DNA from: Cenococcum geophilum 1.58
Taxonomy: Eukaryota > Ascomycota > Dothideomycetes > Gloniales > Gloniaceae
Length of the DNA stretch: 64,000 nucleotides
Reading direction: 5' to 3'
NCBI GenBank assembly: GCA_001692895.1
Contig: KV748176.1
Location: 1,488,001-1,552,000 of the forward strand
Part shown: positions 47,960-59,399 of the stretch, piece after piece
How the letters are laid out: every line of letters begins with the position of its first letter
Numbering within the stretch: the first letter of the stretch is position 1
Notes under the pieces: generated by a model
What the model saw: only the letters and a program-made list of their open reading frames with translations
What the model was told of the DNA's origin: nothing
Databases searched by the model: none
Position numbers and translations under genes: made by a program

Positions 47960-49804
47960 TCTTTATAGGTCGCGATAACACTATAGTATTAGAGCGCTTT
48001 CTATAACTTATAGATTATAGACCTTGGTCCTAATATTCTTTTAGAATATCTTTATAATAATTAAGGTAATCCTCTAGTTCCTATATAGAGTTTTTAGCGG
48101 GCTAGCCTAGCTATTTAACTTTAAATTAAAGCTTATTCTTAATAGACTTATAGCATAGTATAGCTTTAACCTTATACCGCTCGCCTACTACCTTAGGGTA
48201 TTTAATTAGGCCTAGACGGAAGTTCTTTTCTAGCGGTAGTCTATACTATAGCTCTAGTAGGTTTATATAAAATACTAAATATATATAGGCTATAGATAGG
48301 GGTAGCCAAAGATAATAAGCTAGCTTGCTAATTTATTCCTTAACTTAAAAGGGACCTAGGTATTTTATATTAAGCTTCTTTAATAGTTAATAGGTTTTAA
48401 TATTTGTTAACCGTAATAAAACCTTATCGCCTACTCTAAAATACTTATTTTAGTGCTTGCGGTTATACCAAAGTCTCTACTACTCTTAGGCATCTTATAG
48501 GCTCTACTTTACATACTTTTATTACTCCTCCTATTCCTAGAGGTATCCTTATACTCTCTAGTAGATATTCTTAAACTTCCCAGTAGGATCCTATAACTAA
48601 TTATACGGCCTTAGCCAGTAATTATTAGGTATACCATTAAACCCAAATAGTTAAACGCTATAGGTAATCTAGATTAGTGCATACTTATACAATATATATT
48701 ACTTTAAATTATAAGCATACTCTATATACGGAAGTAGCTTATACTAGTTATCTTACTAGTAGTTTAAATATATTTATAAGTAAGACTCCAGTTCCTAGTT
48801 CTAGCGTGTTATTTACCTATCCATTTATAAATAGAAAGCTATACTATAATAGTAGTCTATCTTTAAATAAAAGCATAGATCCGACCAGTATTAGCTTATA
48901 AAGACGCTGCCCCTATTAGTAATAATAGAGTATAGCTAATCTACTTTAAGAAAGCATTTCTCCTTAATTAGGTTCGTAAGCTCTTATATATTAATTATTT
49001 TATTAATAGGAAGGTATTAGACGTACTTTAAAAACCTATTAATAAGTATAAGAACCAAATTATATATTCGTCCTTAGCTATCTTTAGATAGCGGAAGATC
49101 CGTAATAAAGTCTATAGCATAATATTACTATAGCTTACTAGCGGGGGGAACTAATTTAAGTAGACACTATAGCTTATACCTGCGGATCTTATATACTTAA
49201 CACTTCTCGCAATAGCTAATATACTCCTTTACTTCATAATTAAGCCTTAGCTAATAGTATTTACGCTAAAGTAATTCCACTGTTTTTACTTAACTATAGT
49301 GGCCGCCTAAAGGATTATTATAATTCTTTATAAGAATCTTCTATTATAGATTTACTTCTTATAGCGCCTAAACCTTACTACCTCTATACAGTAGGCCCAT
49401 TAGGTTTAGTTCCTAATAGTAGCGCCTAGTAGCTTCCTTTCTATTACGTTTCCGGTTTACTTCCGCATTAAGGTTTATATAGAAAGTATCCCTCTATTAC
49501 ACCTTATAGATAAAATCCGTTAACCTTTTAAATAGTTTCTAGGTAAAAGCTATTTTATTCTATACTGCTTTAAGTATAAAACTAGATAGTACTATAGATT
49601 TTATAACTCTTTAATACGCGTATATTAGGAAGGCCGCTATAAAATTAAAGTTCTTTAGTTATTATAGGGCTCCGAGTTCTAATTGCTTTATAGCTTCGCT
49701 ATTAGTTTAAGGGGATAGCTTAGCAATTAGAAATAGTATATTACTAGGTATATTTAGACCCTTATTAGCTATAGACTAGGTACTAGCTAAAACATTAGTA
49801 GAAG
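47960..49804 (-). pseudogene. gypsy D (chromovirus) Pol, integrase to chromodomain
   Basis: The complement strand shows integrase catalytic blocks: I-D-F-I-T-D-L-P-L-S-K (about 49085-49120) and I-T-N-R-G-S-V-F (about 48910-48940; T-D-R-G expected, Asp to Asn). The C-terminal part reads W-Y-N-R-K-H ... F-R-V-G-D-K-V-L-L-R-L-T-N-I (about 48400-48470) and L-N-I-K-Y-L-G-P-F. A chromodomain follows at about 48050-48200 with Y-K-V-K-A-I-L-x-Y-K and L-E-D-Y-L-N-Y-Y. It is a different family from B and C. Gypsy C is inserted at its right end (49804), and the remainder is at 57731-58545. Confidence 0.8.
49800..49804. repeat. Target-site duplication of gypsy C, left copy
   Basis: AGAAG here and AGAAG at 57731-57735 are identical and flank the 424-bp LTRs. 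Confidence 0.92.
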
Positions 49805-50228
49805 TATTACAGACGCTTTAAGTACAATCTTACAACTACTAGGAGAAGAGTTAGAAGAAGCTAGTTAGTTAATTTAGGCACGGTCCAGAATAGAACCGGT
49901 AGAACTATATAACGAGGAATAGTAACTAAGGTTACGTAAGGCGATCTGTATAATCTATGGGATCTGCATAATCTGTAATAGAGTAGATAGAGTATACGTA
50001 TATTATATACAAGAAGGATTTTATAGGAGTACGGTTGTATATTTAAAGAACCACAGTCCCTACCTAGATAGTTCCTTCCTTATAGTGATTCTTAGAATAT
50101 AATTAGAGTTAATCTATTAGGCAACCACTTTACCAGTTATTATTATATTATTAACTTTAACTTACTTTACCTATATACCTAGCCCATTAACGAGCCTACC
50201 GTAGTACCTGCTACAAGGTTCCGTTATA
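49805..50228 (+). repeat. 5' LTR of gypsy C
   Basis: It is 424 bp, matches 57307-57730 and, inverted, the LTRs of gypsy B. It is followed by TAATTACTACC in the primer-binding position (TGG probably mutated to TAA). Confidence 0.95.
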
Positions 50229-50273
50229 TAATTACTACCTAGTTATAGTAATAAGTGCAGAAAGTTAAATAAT

Positions 50274-53200
50274 ATGCCATTAAAAGCAGCCACTATAACG
50301 CTATTAGCGGCGGCAACTACTTTAAGGTTAGGAGGGGACACTAGTATAATAGACACTGACTTTTAATAACTAGTAACGGTTAGATAACTACAAGAGATAG
50401 TTAACTAGTTAACAATAAACAATTAAGTATTGGAAGAAAGGGTTAATGGGATAAGGGCAGTAAAGATTAAACTACTATCTATTAAAAGGTACTTAGGTAA
50501 AAAGTTAAAACTTAAAGGATTTCTTACGTAGATGTACTTTAAAGTTGCGTAAAAGGGAGCTAAGCTACTAATACCTATGGATTAAATAGCCTATGTAGGA
50601 CTATTCCTGTTAGGAAAAGCACTTAAGTAGTTTAAGCCTTACCTTACGGAAATACAGGCGAACGGAATAATAACCACTAATTAAGAGGTGCGATTTATAT
50701 TCTTAAGTTAGAAAGGATTTACAAAATAACTTATATAGATATTTGGGGATTTAGAAGAAATAACTATAGTAGAAAGGAAACTTTAAAATATTACGTAACA
50801 CACTTTAGCAATTAAGTACACTATGTAGTTTTAAACGTTAGTAATATAAGTAGAGTAGAATAATAGGGCGCTTATGGCATAGTATAAATAAAGACTTAAG
50901 GCTAAAGTCTAGGACGTAATTATTCTAATGGAAGATACAGATACCCTAAGAAAATTAATAGATTAAGTAATTAAGATTAATAATAGGATTTACTAAAGGG
51001 AACAGGCTAAGAGAGGCTAGGATAGAGTTTTATAGTTATATAAGGCGTAGAGTACGTAACAACCAAAGCTAAATTAGAAACTATAGTATAGTACAAAGCT
51101 AATAGACCTAAGTAGTACTAAAGAAGCCTATAAGAGATAGAGTAAGAAACTATAGAAATCTAGAGGTTAAGGATTTAGTAATTATAGGACTAAGGAGTAA
51201 AGGCTAAACTAGGGATCTTAGTAGCAGAAGACGTTTAGGCGGACTCTATAGTAAAGTTAATAGTTTAAAGATGGAGCTTATATAAATTATAGAAAATAAG
51301 GTTACTTTATAAGGGATTATAAAGATGGTTAGAGTTACTATATAATAAAGGGAACTAGACTAGCAGAAGACATATATATATAGAGGAATAATAGTATACT
51401 ATAAGGAACAAAAGAGTGTTTAAATAGAAGTTTTGCGTTTTATTATAATAATATATGCTAAATTTATAAAAACGCTAAGTACGGCGTAAGCTATTGGCCA
51501 TAAGAGCTATATTTAGCGGAGTATAAGGGAACTAATAAACCAGTTTATAGATCGGATATTAAGGACGATAAATTTAACGTAGGTAAAATATTCTATAATA
51601 ATAAGGTAATAAAAGTAGCTTACTAGAAGTATATAAACCTTAAAGATATTATAAAAGAGGTAGAGGATAATTCCACTATAGAATAGGGAATATTAGTAGG
51701 GATTAAGACCCCACTAGATATGATATCTATTACTTCACAAAACGTAAGAGAAGTAAGATAGCGAACTACTTTAGTACTTAATAAAGGCAAGAAGCTAAAG
51801 GCTTAAGATTCTTATAATAAGATAAGAGATAACTAAGATTTTTAAGATAAGATAAGGTAAACCTAAGGACCTATAATAGACAGAAACCGATGGAGTAGGG
51901 TAGTAGCTTAGTTTAAGGGCATACAAATAAGCTTAGGATAGAGTTTCCTATAGGTATAAGATTCTTAAGATAAGATAAGTAAGATTTAAGACTCTTAAAA
52001 TAAGGTAAAAACACTAAGTAAGCCTAGTTAGACTAAAGCTAAAGTAAAGCTTAAGTTAGAAGCGAGCTTAGGATTAAGAATCCTATAGAACTAAGACTTT
52101 AAGATATAAATAAGGACCATTAACGAGATTAGAGAATTTGCGGTATAAATAGTAATTAGACTAGGAGACAGGTATATAGACCTAGAGGACTTACTAGGGG
52201 AACGTAGTGTTCAGCCTAAAGATTAAAAAGTTAATACTAAAATTAGGAAGTAAGAAGACTTTAAAAATCTACTCATAAGACGCGAAAAGAAAGAAACTAT
52301 AGAGGAATTTAAAGCAAGAATTACCTTATAGTAAGAACAGAAACTAGATAAGAGATTTAGTATATTAGGCTATATAAAGGATAGAGCACTTATATAAAGA
52401 ATTACTAATAGGCCTAAAGTAGGTATACTAAGAGCTAAGTGGCTTACTAAACTGGAATAAGAAGAGGATTTAGGGATTTTAACTAGGTTTAAGGAACGAC
52501 ACAATAAAGGCTGTTACGATGTAATAATAAGAAGATACTTCCTTACGGACAAGCCATATACACTCTAGCAGCTGTACTAAAAGTGGTATAGGTAAAGGTA
52601 TAACGATAAGTGGGAAGATTTTTATATATAGTTAGACGAGAAAGTTATCTAAGACCACCTAATTACAGAAAAGACGATAAGTTATATTAAGGGAGCCTTA
52701 ATTATAATATTAAGAGATCTAAAGGGGCGTTTAGAGGACTAGAGAAGTAAAAGGCGTATCTTAGTACCTATAAATAAAGTTATAACGTTTAGATTAATAT
52801 AATAGAGGTTTAAACTTAAGAATAAAGACGAGCTAAGAGTTAACCTAAAATACTAAGCATATTATACGTTAACGTAAATTATATACGTAGATAATACGTA
52901 TAATATATACAGAGCACTAAAGGATAAGTATTAAAAATACCCTATAAGAATATATTAGCTAGTAGAAGAATAGAAGTATTAAAACGCTAAGTATATGCAT
53001 AGCTAGCATCTAGTAAAAGTTTAAGAGTTAGGGGACTTAATACTTTAGCTAAGAAGATTCTTTACGAAAGAATGCCTAGATAGATAATAGTAGTAAAAAT
53101 ACCCAGAGAACACGTATCTATAGTATATTAAAGATAAAAAACAAACTAAGTATTAGCTAAAAGTGGACTAAGTATAAATAAGATTAAGTAGCTAATAGTT

Positions 53201-53300
53201 AGGAAAAGTAGAGGCCTATAGAACTAGAGGGAACTAGTAGTAAAGCCTTAAACCCTTAAAGAAATTTAAGGACAATACCTAAATTTACGAGTTAAATAGT
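50274..53300 (+). pseudogene. gypsy C Gag and Gag-Pol linker
   Basis: The ATG at 50274 begins MPLKAATITLLAAATTLRL. A helical, charged Gag domain runs to about 51200. The CCHC zinc knuckle at about 51274-51325 reads Y-I-N-Y-R-K-x-G-Y-F-I-R-D-Y, with every zinc ligand changed to Tyr exactly as in copy B. A long Lys/Gln-rich region without known domains follows to the protease. Gag forms the virus-like particle in active relatives. Confidence 0.8.
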
Positions 53301-56300
53301 AAGATTAGCAGTTTAAAGTATTAATAGATAGTAGAGTAATAAGAAACTATATCTTACTAGTAATAGTTAAAAGAATGGGATTACTATACAGGAAAAAGGA
53401 GCATCTTTACCTATTAGTAATAATTTTAGGAGATCTAATAGCCTATAAAGGAGGTATTATTAATCTTAAAATAGGACCAATTTAGTTAACTATTAAAGGA
53501 AGATAAATTAAGATGTCTTTTAATATATTACTATTAGGGAATAATAAGGTAGTACTAGGAATACCTTAGTTATAGAAATATAATCTAAAGATTAATTGGG
53601 TTATAGGTTAAGTTAATATTAAGGATACTTAATAACGTAAAACGCAATAATAAGCCAAGTTAGTATAGTACTAAGTTAGAGTAATATATAAAGAGACTAA
53701 GCAGAGCTTAAGTTATATACTAAAGAGATACTATAAGTATAGTAAGAAACTATAGTTACTAGAAAGTAAAAAACTGGTAGAGTATATAGTATAGGATTAT
53801 AAGATAGAATTAGAACTAGGAATAAGTTTAAGGTTTTTTCTAATCTATAAGCTTACCAAAGAAGAAAATAAAGCACTAAAAGAGTTTATCTAAGAAAACT
53901 TATGAAAAGGATATATTAGACTATTATAGTTATTAGCGGGTTATCTAGTACTATTCGTACTAAAAAAAATGGCAAACTAAGGCTATATATTAACTATAGA
54001 TAGTTAAATAGTATTGCTAGAAAGGATAAGTATCCTTTACCCTTAATTAGCGAAATCTAGGATAGGATAGGTAATACGCAAATCTTTACGAAAATAGATC
54101 TAAGATAGGCGTACTATTAGATTAGGATTAAGGAAGGCAACAAATAAAAGGTAGTATTTAGGTTAAAGGAAGGACTATATAAGCTATTAGTTATATAATT
54201 TAGGCTTATAAACGTACTAGCAATATTCTAGAAGTATATTAATAATATATTAGGGGAACACTTAGATAAATTTGTTATGGTATATCTTAATAATATTATT
54301 ATTTACTCTATAACTAAGGAAAAACACAGAGAACACGTTAAATAGGTCTTAAAGAGACTATAAAAAGAATAGATGCTAGTAGTAATTAAGAAATACGAGT
54401 TCTTTACTAGGAAGACCAATTTTATTAGATTTATTATTAAACTAGGCTAACTTAGTATAGATTTAAAAAAGATTAAGGCTATAATAAATTAGTAAGAATT
54501 AGAGAATATTATACAGTTAAGATTATTTCTAGGGTTTTATAATTACTGTAGGAGGTTTATAGCGCAATAGTTAAAGGATATTAAACTATTTACGGAGTTA
54601 ACAAAGAAAGAAGAACTATAGGTATAGGGAGAGGAATAAAAAAGACTCTTTAGAAAAGTTAAAGAGTTATTTACCTAGGAGCTAGTTCTTAAGATCTATT
54701 AACTAAGACTAGAAACGGTTGTAAAAATAGATATATTAGACTATATACTAGGGGTATACTTTATATAGAGGCATTAAGATAGATAGCACCTAGTAGCATA
54801 CTATAGTTAAAAGATAATACTACTAGAGTTAAACTATGACATTTACAATAAGGAGTTATTAGGTATAATTATAGCACTAAAAAAATAGAAAGCATTCTTA
54901 TAAAGTATAAAAAAAAACTATTTATAGTTAAGATAGATTATAAGAACCTAATAGGATTCCTAATAATAAAGGAGCTTAATTAAAGATAGGTTAAATAGGC
55001 AGAAATGCTTATAGAATACTATTTTAAGATTTAGTATACTAAGGGTATAGATAATATATAAGTAGATACTCTAAGTTAGAAAGCTAAACAATAAAATAAT
55101 AAGAAGCCATTAGGGGCTTTACTATAAAAAGACATAGATAGACTAATTAGGTATAATTATCTAAAAATTATAGCAACTTAAGAGAATAAGGAACTAGAAA
55201 GAATCTATAAAACACTAGGAAGCTTTTAGGTATAAAGAATTCTAAAAGTATAACTAGAAGATCTATAGACGGATATATATAAAAACTAAGAAGCTAAGTA
55301 TATCCTAAAAAGCATAGCAGAGTAATTTATAAAAGATTTCTATAAGGGAATGACTTAAGAATATAATAGTGCTATAGGCTTAGTGTTAAGACTCTAAGAG
55401 GAGTATATTATTAATAGAATTTAGGGCTTAGTATAAAAAGTTATAAAGGAATATCTAGATTGCTAAAGAAATAAACTAATAAGGCATAAGCTATATAGAG
55501 GGCTATAACCTATTAAAGTACCAGAAAGACTATAGGAAGTTATATTATAGGACTTTATTATTAAGTTACTAAAATTAAGAGACCTTATTACTAGATAAGA
55601 TTATAATATAATCTTAGTAATAGTAGATAAGCTTATAAAGTGGGGATACTTTATAGTATATATAGAAGAAATATTAGTAGAAGATATTACTAGAATCTAT
55701 ATTAAAGAAGTATTTATAAAACACAAAGTATTAAGTAAAATTATATTAAATAGAGATCTAAGATTTATAGTAGCATTTTAGGAGGTATTTTTAGCGGAAT
55801 AAGGAGTTAGAGTAGTAACTTCTACCGTATATTATCTATAGACAGACGGTTAAATAGAGAGATTAAATTAGACACTAGAGCAGTATTTAAGACATTATAT
55901 TAATTATTACTAGTTATATAATTTGTATATAACGTAACACCTTAAGAAGGAATAGGCATATTACTATTTAAGGCAAATTATAGATATAAGCTAAGAATAT
56001 CGTTGTTACTATAATAAATAAAGAAGATAAGTAGNACGGCTAAAAAAANANTAAAGATNTTAATAAATCTTTATATAGACCTTATAGAATTAGTAAAGAA
56101 AGTATAAAAGANAATAAAAAGGTACTATAATGCTAAGAGATCTAAGGGACTAGATCTTAAGGAGGGAGATAAAGTGTGGCTACTATATAAAAATTTTAAG
56201 TGTTAATAATTAAGTAAGAAGTTGGATTACGTTAGACTAAGACCTTTTAAAATTATATAGAGGATTTTATAGGTTATATTTAAGTTAAACCTACTAGCTA

Positions 56301-56600
56301 GAATAAAGATCTACCCTATATAGTATATTATAATGCTAGAGCTAGTATATAGGAATATTAAGCTATTAGTTTATAAGGTAGATATATATAGAGAGTAAAA
56401 AGAGGATAAATAGTAAGTTTTAAAGATCGTAAGTTATAAGGACATTAACGATAAAATATAGTATAAGGTTAAGTGGATAGGCTATACTAAAACTACCTAG
56501 GAACTACTAGAGAATTTAAAAAACGCTATAGGAAAGGTATAGGAGTATTAGAAGAGATTAGGTTAGGCAGTATTAACAAAAAAGGATTATAAAAAAATAA
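53301..56600 (+). pseudogene. gypsy C Pol: protease, RT, RNase H, integrase, chromodomain
   Basis: The protease reads L-I-D-S-R-V-I-R-N-Y-I at about 53315-53350 (D-S-G-A-T expected). RT spans about 53820-54700, with the catalytic box V-Y-L-N-N-I-I at 54281-54300 instead of YLDD. RNase H reads L-N-Y-D-I-Y-N-K-E-L-L-G-I at about 54830-54870 (H-D-K-E-L expected, so H to Y and D to N). The integrase core has D-F-I-I at about 55550, L-N-R-D-L-R-F at about 55746 (Asp to Asn) and T-D-G-x-I-E-R at about 55845-55865, where the Glu remains. The chromodomain Y-K-V-K-W-I-G-Y-T-K-T-T lies at about 56460-56510. Chromodomains steer such elements to heterochromatin. It is dead by stops and active-site loss. 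Confidence 0.9.
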
Positions 56601-57306
56601 GTTACCTAAGAGGGACCTAAAAAGAGCAGTTACTAAACTACTTAGATCTATTTCCTTTTTAAACGGAAGAGAGTTTGTTCTCTTATTACTAAGTTCCTAT
56701 AAACCCTATTCTATAAGTTTCTACTTCTTAAAACAGACCTTCTTATAAACCTTTTTAAGACGGATTAACTAAGCGGACGCCGTAAGATGAGACTTAAGGG
56801 CCCGTTGCTGAGCATTAGCAGCCTCCTGTTTAGTATCTTAGAAACAGCGCAACTCTACTAAAGTAATAAACAGTTTATTATCTAGTTATATAGCAGCAAA
56901 TTAAACACAAAACCCTAAGATAAATTAATTAGGGAACTAGACGACTACTAAGAGTAATAGGTTATATATATTTGGTATTAAAAATAGAGTAAACGTTACA
57001 GAATAAATAAATATTCGCTCTAGTATACTCTAAATAAGAGGATAGTTGTTGTAAAGATAGGTTCGCTAACGTAATATAAACTAACCCCTCTTTTACACAG
57101 TAAGAATATGGAGACGGTATAATCTTACTAAGAGATAGTATTATAGCGATAGTGTAACTACGACGAGTAGTTAAGGATAAAGAAATTGCTTTAGGTATAA
57201 TAAGCAATAATATTAACCAAATTAATTAAATAGATATTATACCTCTAGTAAACGACTTAGAGATATTTAGGATCTTTAAGGACAAAGATAAAGAGGAGGG
57301 AGATGG
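56601..57306 (+). other. 3' untranslated region of gypsy C
   Basis: It lies between the chromodomain and the 3' LTR. No domain is seen. The polypurine tract is at 57290-57306. An antisense 81-codon frame at 56962-57207 has no family resemblance. Confidence 0.55.
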
Positions 57307-57730
57307 TATTATAGACGCTTTAAGTATAATGTTATAACTACTAGGAGAAGGATTAAAAGAAGCTAGTTAGTTAATTTAGGCATAGTCTAGAATGGAACCA
57401 GTAAAACTATATAACGAGAAATAGTAACTAAGGTTATATAAGGCGATCTATATAATTTGTGGAATCTATATAATCCGTAACAAAGTAAATAGAGCACACG
57501 TATATTATATATAAGAAGGATTTTATAGGAGTACGGTTGTATATTTAAAGGACTATAGTCCCTACCTAAATAGTTCCTTCCTTATAATAATTCTTAGAAT
57601 ATAATTAGAGTTAATCTGTTAGGCAACTACTCTACTAGTTGTTATTATATTGTTAACTTTAACTTGCTTTACCTATACACCTAGCCTATTAATAAGCCTA
57701 CCGTAGTACCTACTATAAGGTTCCGTTATA
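57307..57730 (+). repeat. 3' LTR of gypsy C
   Basis: It is 424 bp, starts TATTATAGACGC and ends TTCCGTTATA, and is followed by the AGAAG duplication. Confidence 0.95.
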
Positions 57731-58545
57731 AGAAGTTAATAGGGTTTATACTACCTAAGATTTAATACGTAAAGCTATAAGTATTTAAGTATTTTATACC
57801 TAGAGCTTATTCTATAATATAGGGAGCAAAATATCTATTATTTATTTTCCTTCTCCCGTTTTAAAGCCTTTAGTATAGTTTGGCCGTTATAACGGTCTAT
57901 TAGTAGGGTTATTTTCCCCTAGCTTATATTTAATCTCAAAATTAAATCGCGTAAGCTTCTTTACTTATCTGGCTTATTAAGGTATAAGCTCCTTTATAGT
58001 TATAAAGTAGCGTAGATTATAATAATCTAAAAGTATATAAGTGGTATAGCTTACGTACTTAAGGTAATATCGCTACTATTTAAAGCAGTTAACTATAGCT
58101 AGTAGTTCCTTATCGTGGGTATAATACTTAACTTTAGGCCCCTAGAATTTTCTACTATAAAATGCTACTAGTCTTTAGTAGAGCTAGGTAGCGTCTAGAT
58201 ACCTATTAGGTTATAGTAGAATACTAATAAGGGCAAAATTTAATATATTAGTAATTATTATTAATAGCTAATCTAGGTTAAAATGCCGCAGTAATAAAGC
58301 TTTTGTAAACTTTTTGCAGAGTTCTTAAAAGGCCTCCTAGACCTTTCTGGGCTATAACTATAGTTTATACTATTTAGTTAGTCCCTTCTTAGTTTTCTTC
58401 CTTACCGTCTTTAAGCTTTTTACTCCTTAGGTTAGGTCTTAAAAAGCTTTTATAATATAGTTAAATAGGTATTAAGCAACGTCTAAGTAGTTATAAATAA
58501 AGCGCTTATAGAAATTAGTAAAGCCTAGAAACACTTAAATATCTT
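57731..58545 (-). pseudogene. gypsy D Pol, RT thumb and RNase H fragment
   Basis: Complement reading: V-F-L-G-F-T-N-F-Y-K-R-F-I-Y-N-Y (RT thumb, about 58470-58540), then RNase H with V-A-F-Y-S-R-K-F and Y-Y-T-H-D-K-E-L-L-A-I-V (about 58090-58175). It continues towards the integrase part at 47960-49804 once gypsy C is removed. The upstream RT palm, protease and gag are missing, cut by the copia copy at 58546. Confidence 0.8.
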
Positions 58546-59024
58546 TATTCATACTAACTTAATAGCACGAGTAAGTCGTATCTAGGGGCATAAAATACGC
58601 ATAGTATTATATGCTCGTTTAGATGGTGACTGTCGATTATATAAAGCAAACTACGTAGTCTATATACTAATGCGCCTCCCCCCTAATTAGTTAGTGCTTT
58701 AGAAGTGCACCAGACACGTAAGCGGGTGGTTAGTACACCAAACGCGTAAACGCGCACTCGGCGTACCGAACGCGTAAGCACGCAGTTAGTACGATAGGTG
58801 CTATAATTATATACTGGCGGTACTTGGAAAATAAAACCACTTGTGTATAGCCTCCGTAATTGTCTTAATAGAACCATAAAACACATAAGAAAATACATAG
58901 GAAATCCCTCCTAAGGTGCCTTTTGGGTTGCCTTCCAAATAGTGCTCCAAGCTAGCCGTAAGTCCTACTTACGGTCCATAAAATGAACTGTACGGCCTTT
59001 TAACGGGCCGTAAATGCACCATAC
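58546..59024 (-). mobile_element. 3' end of a second copia copy (LTR plus terminal internal part)
   Basis: 58546-58813 matches the 272-bp LTR of the copia element at 19697 in reverse orientation, slightly shorter (268 bp). 58814-59024 matches 25690-25909 and the GGCCGTA-rich stretch near 25480-25560. It includes the blocks AAAAGGCACCTTAGG and CCAAGTACT-like sequence next to the LTR. The rest of the element is missing because gypsy E begins at 59025. The LTR keeps more CpG and TpG than its relatives. Confidence 0.85.
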
Positions 59025-59383
59025 TGTCACGGAGTGAGTATAAGCGGTGATAATATGTAGCAAAGTAGATACTATTAAGCTATATACATGAACTGTGTGA
59101 TAAGGTCAAGACGTTGCGTAAGGAGAGAAGGCAGGGAAACGGGAAGAAAGGATATATATCGTTAGCTTGGTTGCTTAGTCAACACGTACACAGAGCAAAA
59201 TAGGATTCAGGTGGTGGTCCTAGCAGAACTTGGCAGGATTTGGTGGAACTTAGCGGAATATAGCAGAATATAGCAGATTGCCGTTAGATTGCCGCAAATT
59301 GCCGTCTTATAGTTAGTCTCTAGTTGCTAAGTTGGTGGAAATAGGTGGACGTATATAAGGTGTCACGGGGGTGTCCCGTAACA
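59025..59383 (-). repeat. 3' LTR of gypsy E
   Basis: It is 359 bp with ends TGTCACGG and CCCGTAACA on the plus strand. The transcription-start side carries CCTTATATAC (59351-59360, minus). Next to it, 59361-59383 reads TGTCACGGGGGTGTCCCGTAACA, an inverted repeat that repeats the LTR terminus. Confidence 0.88.
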
Positions 59384-59399
59384 GTACCCCCCCCTTTAA

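Larger units (their letters stand above)
49805..57730 (+). mobile_element. Ty3/gypsy LTR retrotransposon 'C', full length, nested in gypsy D
   Basis: Two 424-bp LTRs (49805-50228 and 57307-57730) with mutated ends (TATTAC ... GTTATA) are flanked by an exact AGAAG duplication. The purine tract AAAGAGGAGGGAGATGG (57290-57306) directly precedes the 3' LTR. The coding order gag, protease, RT, RNase H, integrase, chromodomain is on the plus strand. It belongs to the same family as gypsy B in inverse orientation, so the two copies could pair or recombine over ~7.8 kb. Five Ns lie at 56035-56112. Confidence 0.95.

Noticed and set aside
47100-47960. Protein-like plus-strand tract read through TAG
   Set aside because: TGA is depleted in every frame by RIP, so frames broken only by TAG/TAA are expected; no motif was recognised.
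48677-48901. 74-codon plus-strand frame
   Set aside because: Antisense to the gypsy D integrase.
56962-57207. 81-codon minus-strand frame
   Set aside because: In the 3' untranslated part of gypsy C, opposite strand, no family resemblance.
58683-58898. 71-codon minus-strand frame
   Set aside because: It overlaps the second copia LTR and its flank; open because the LTR is CpG-rich, not because it codes.
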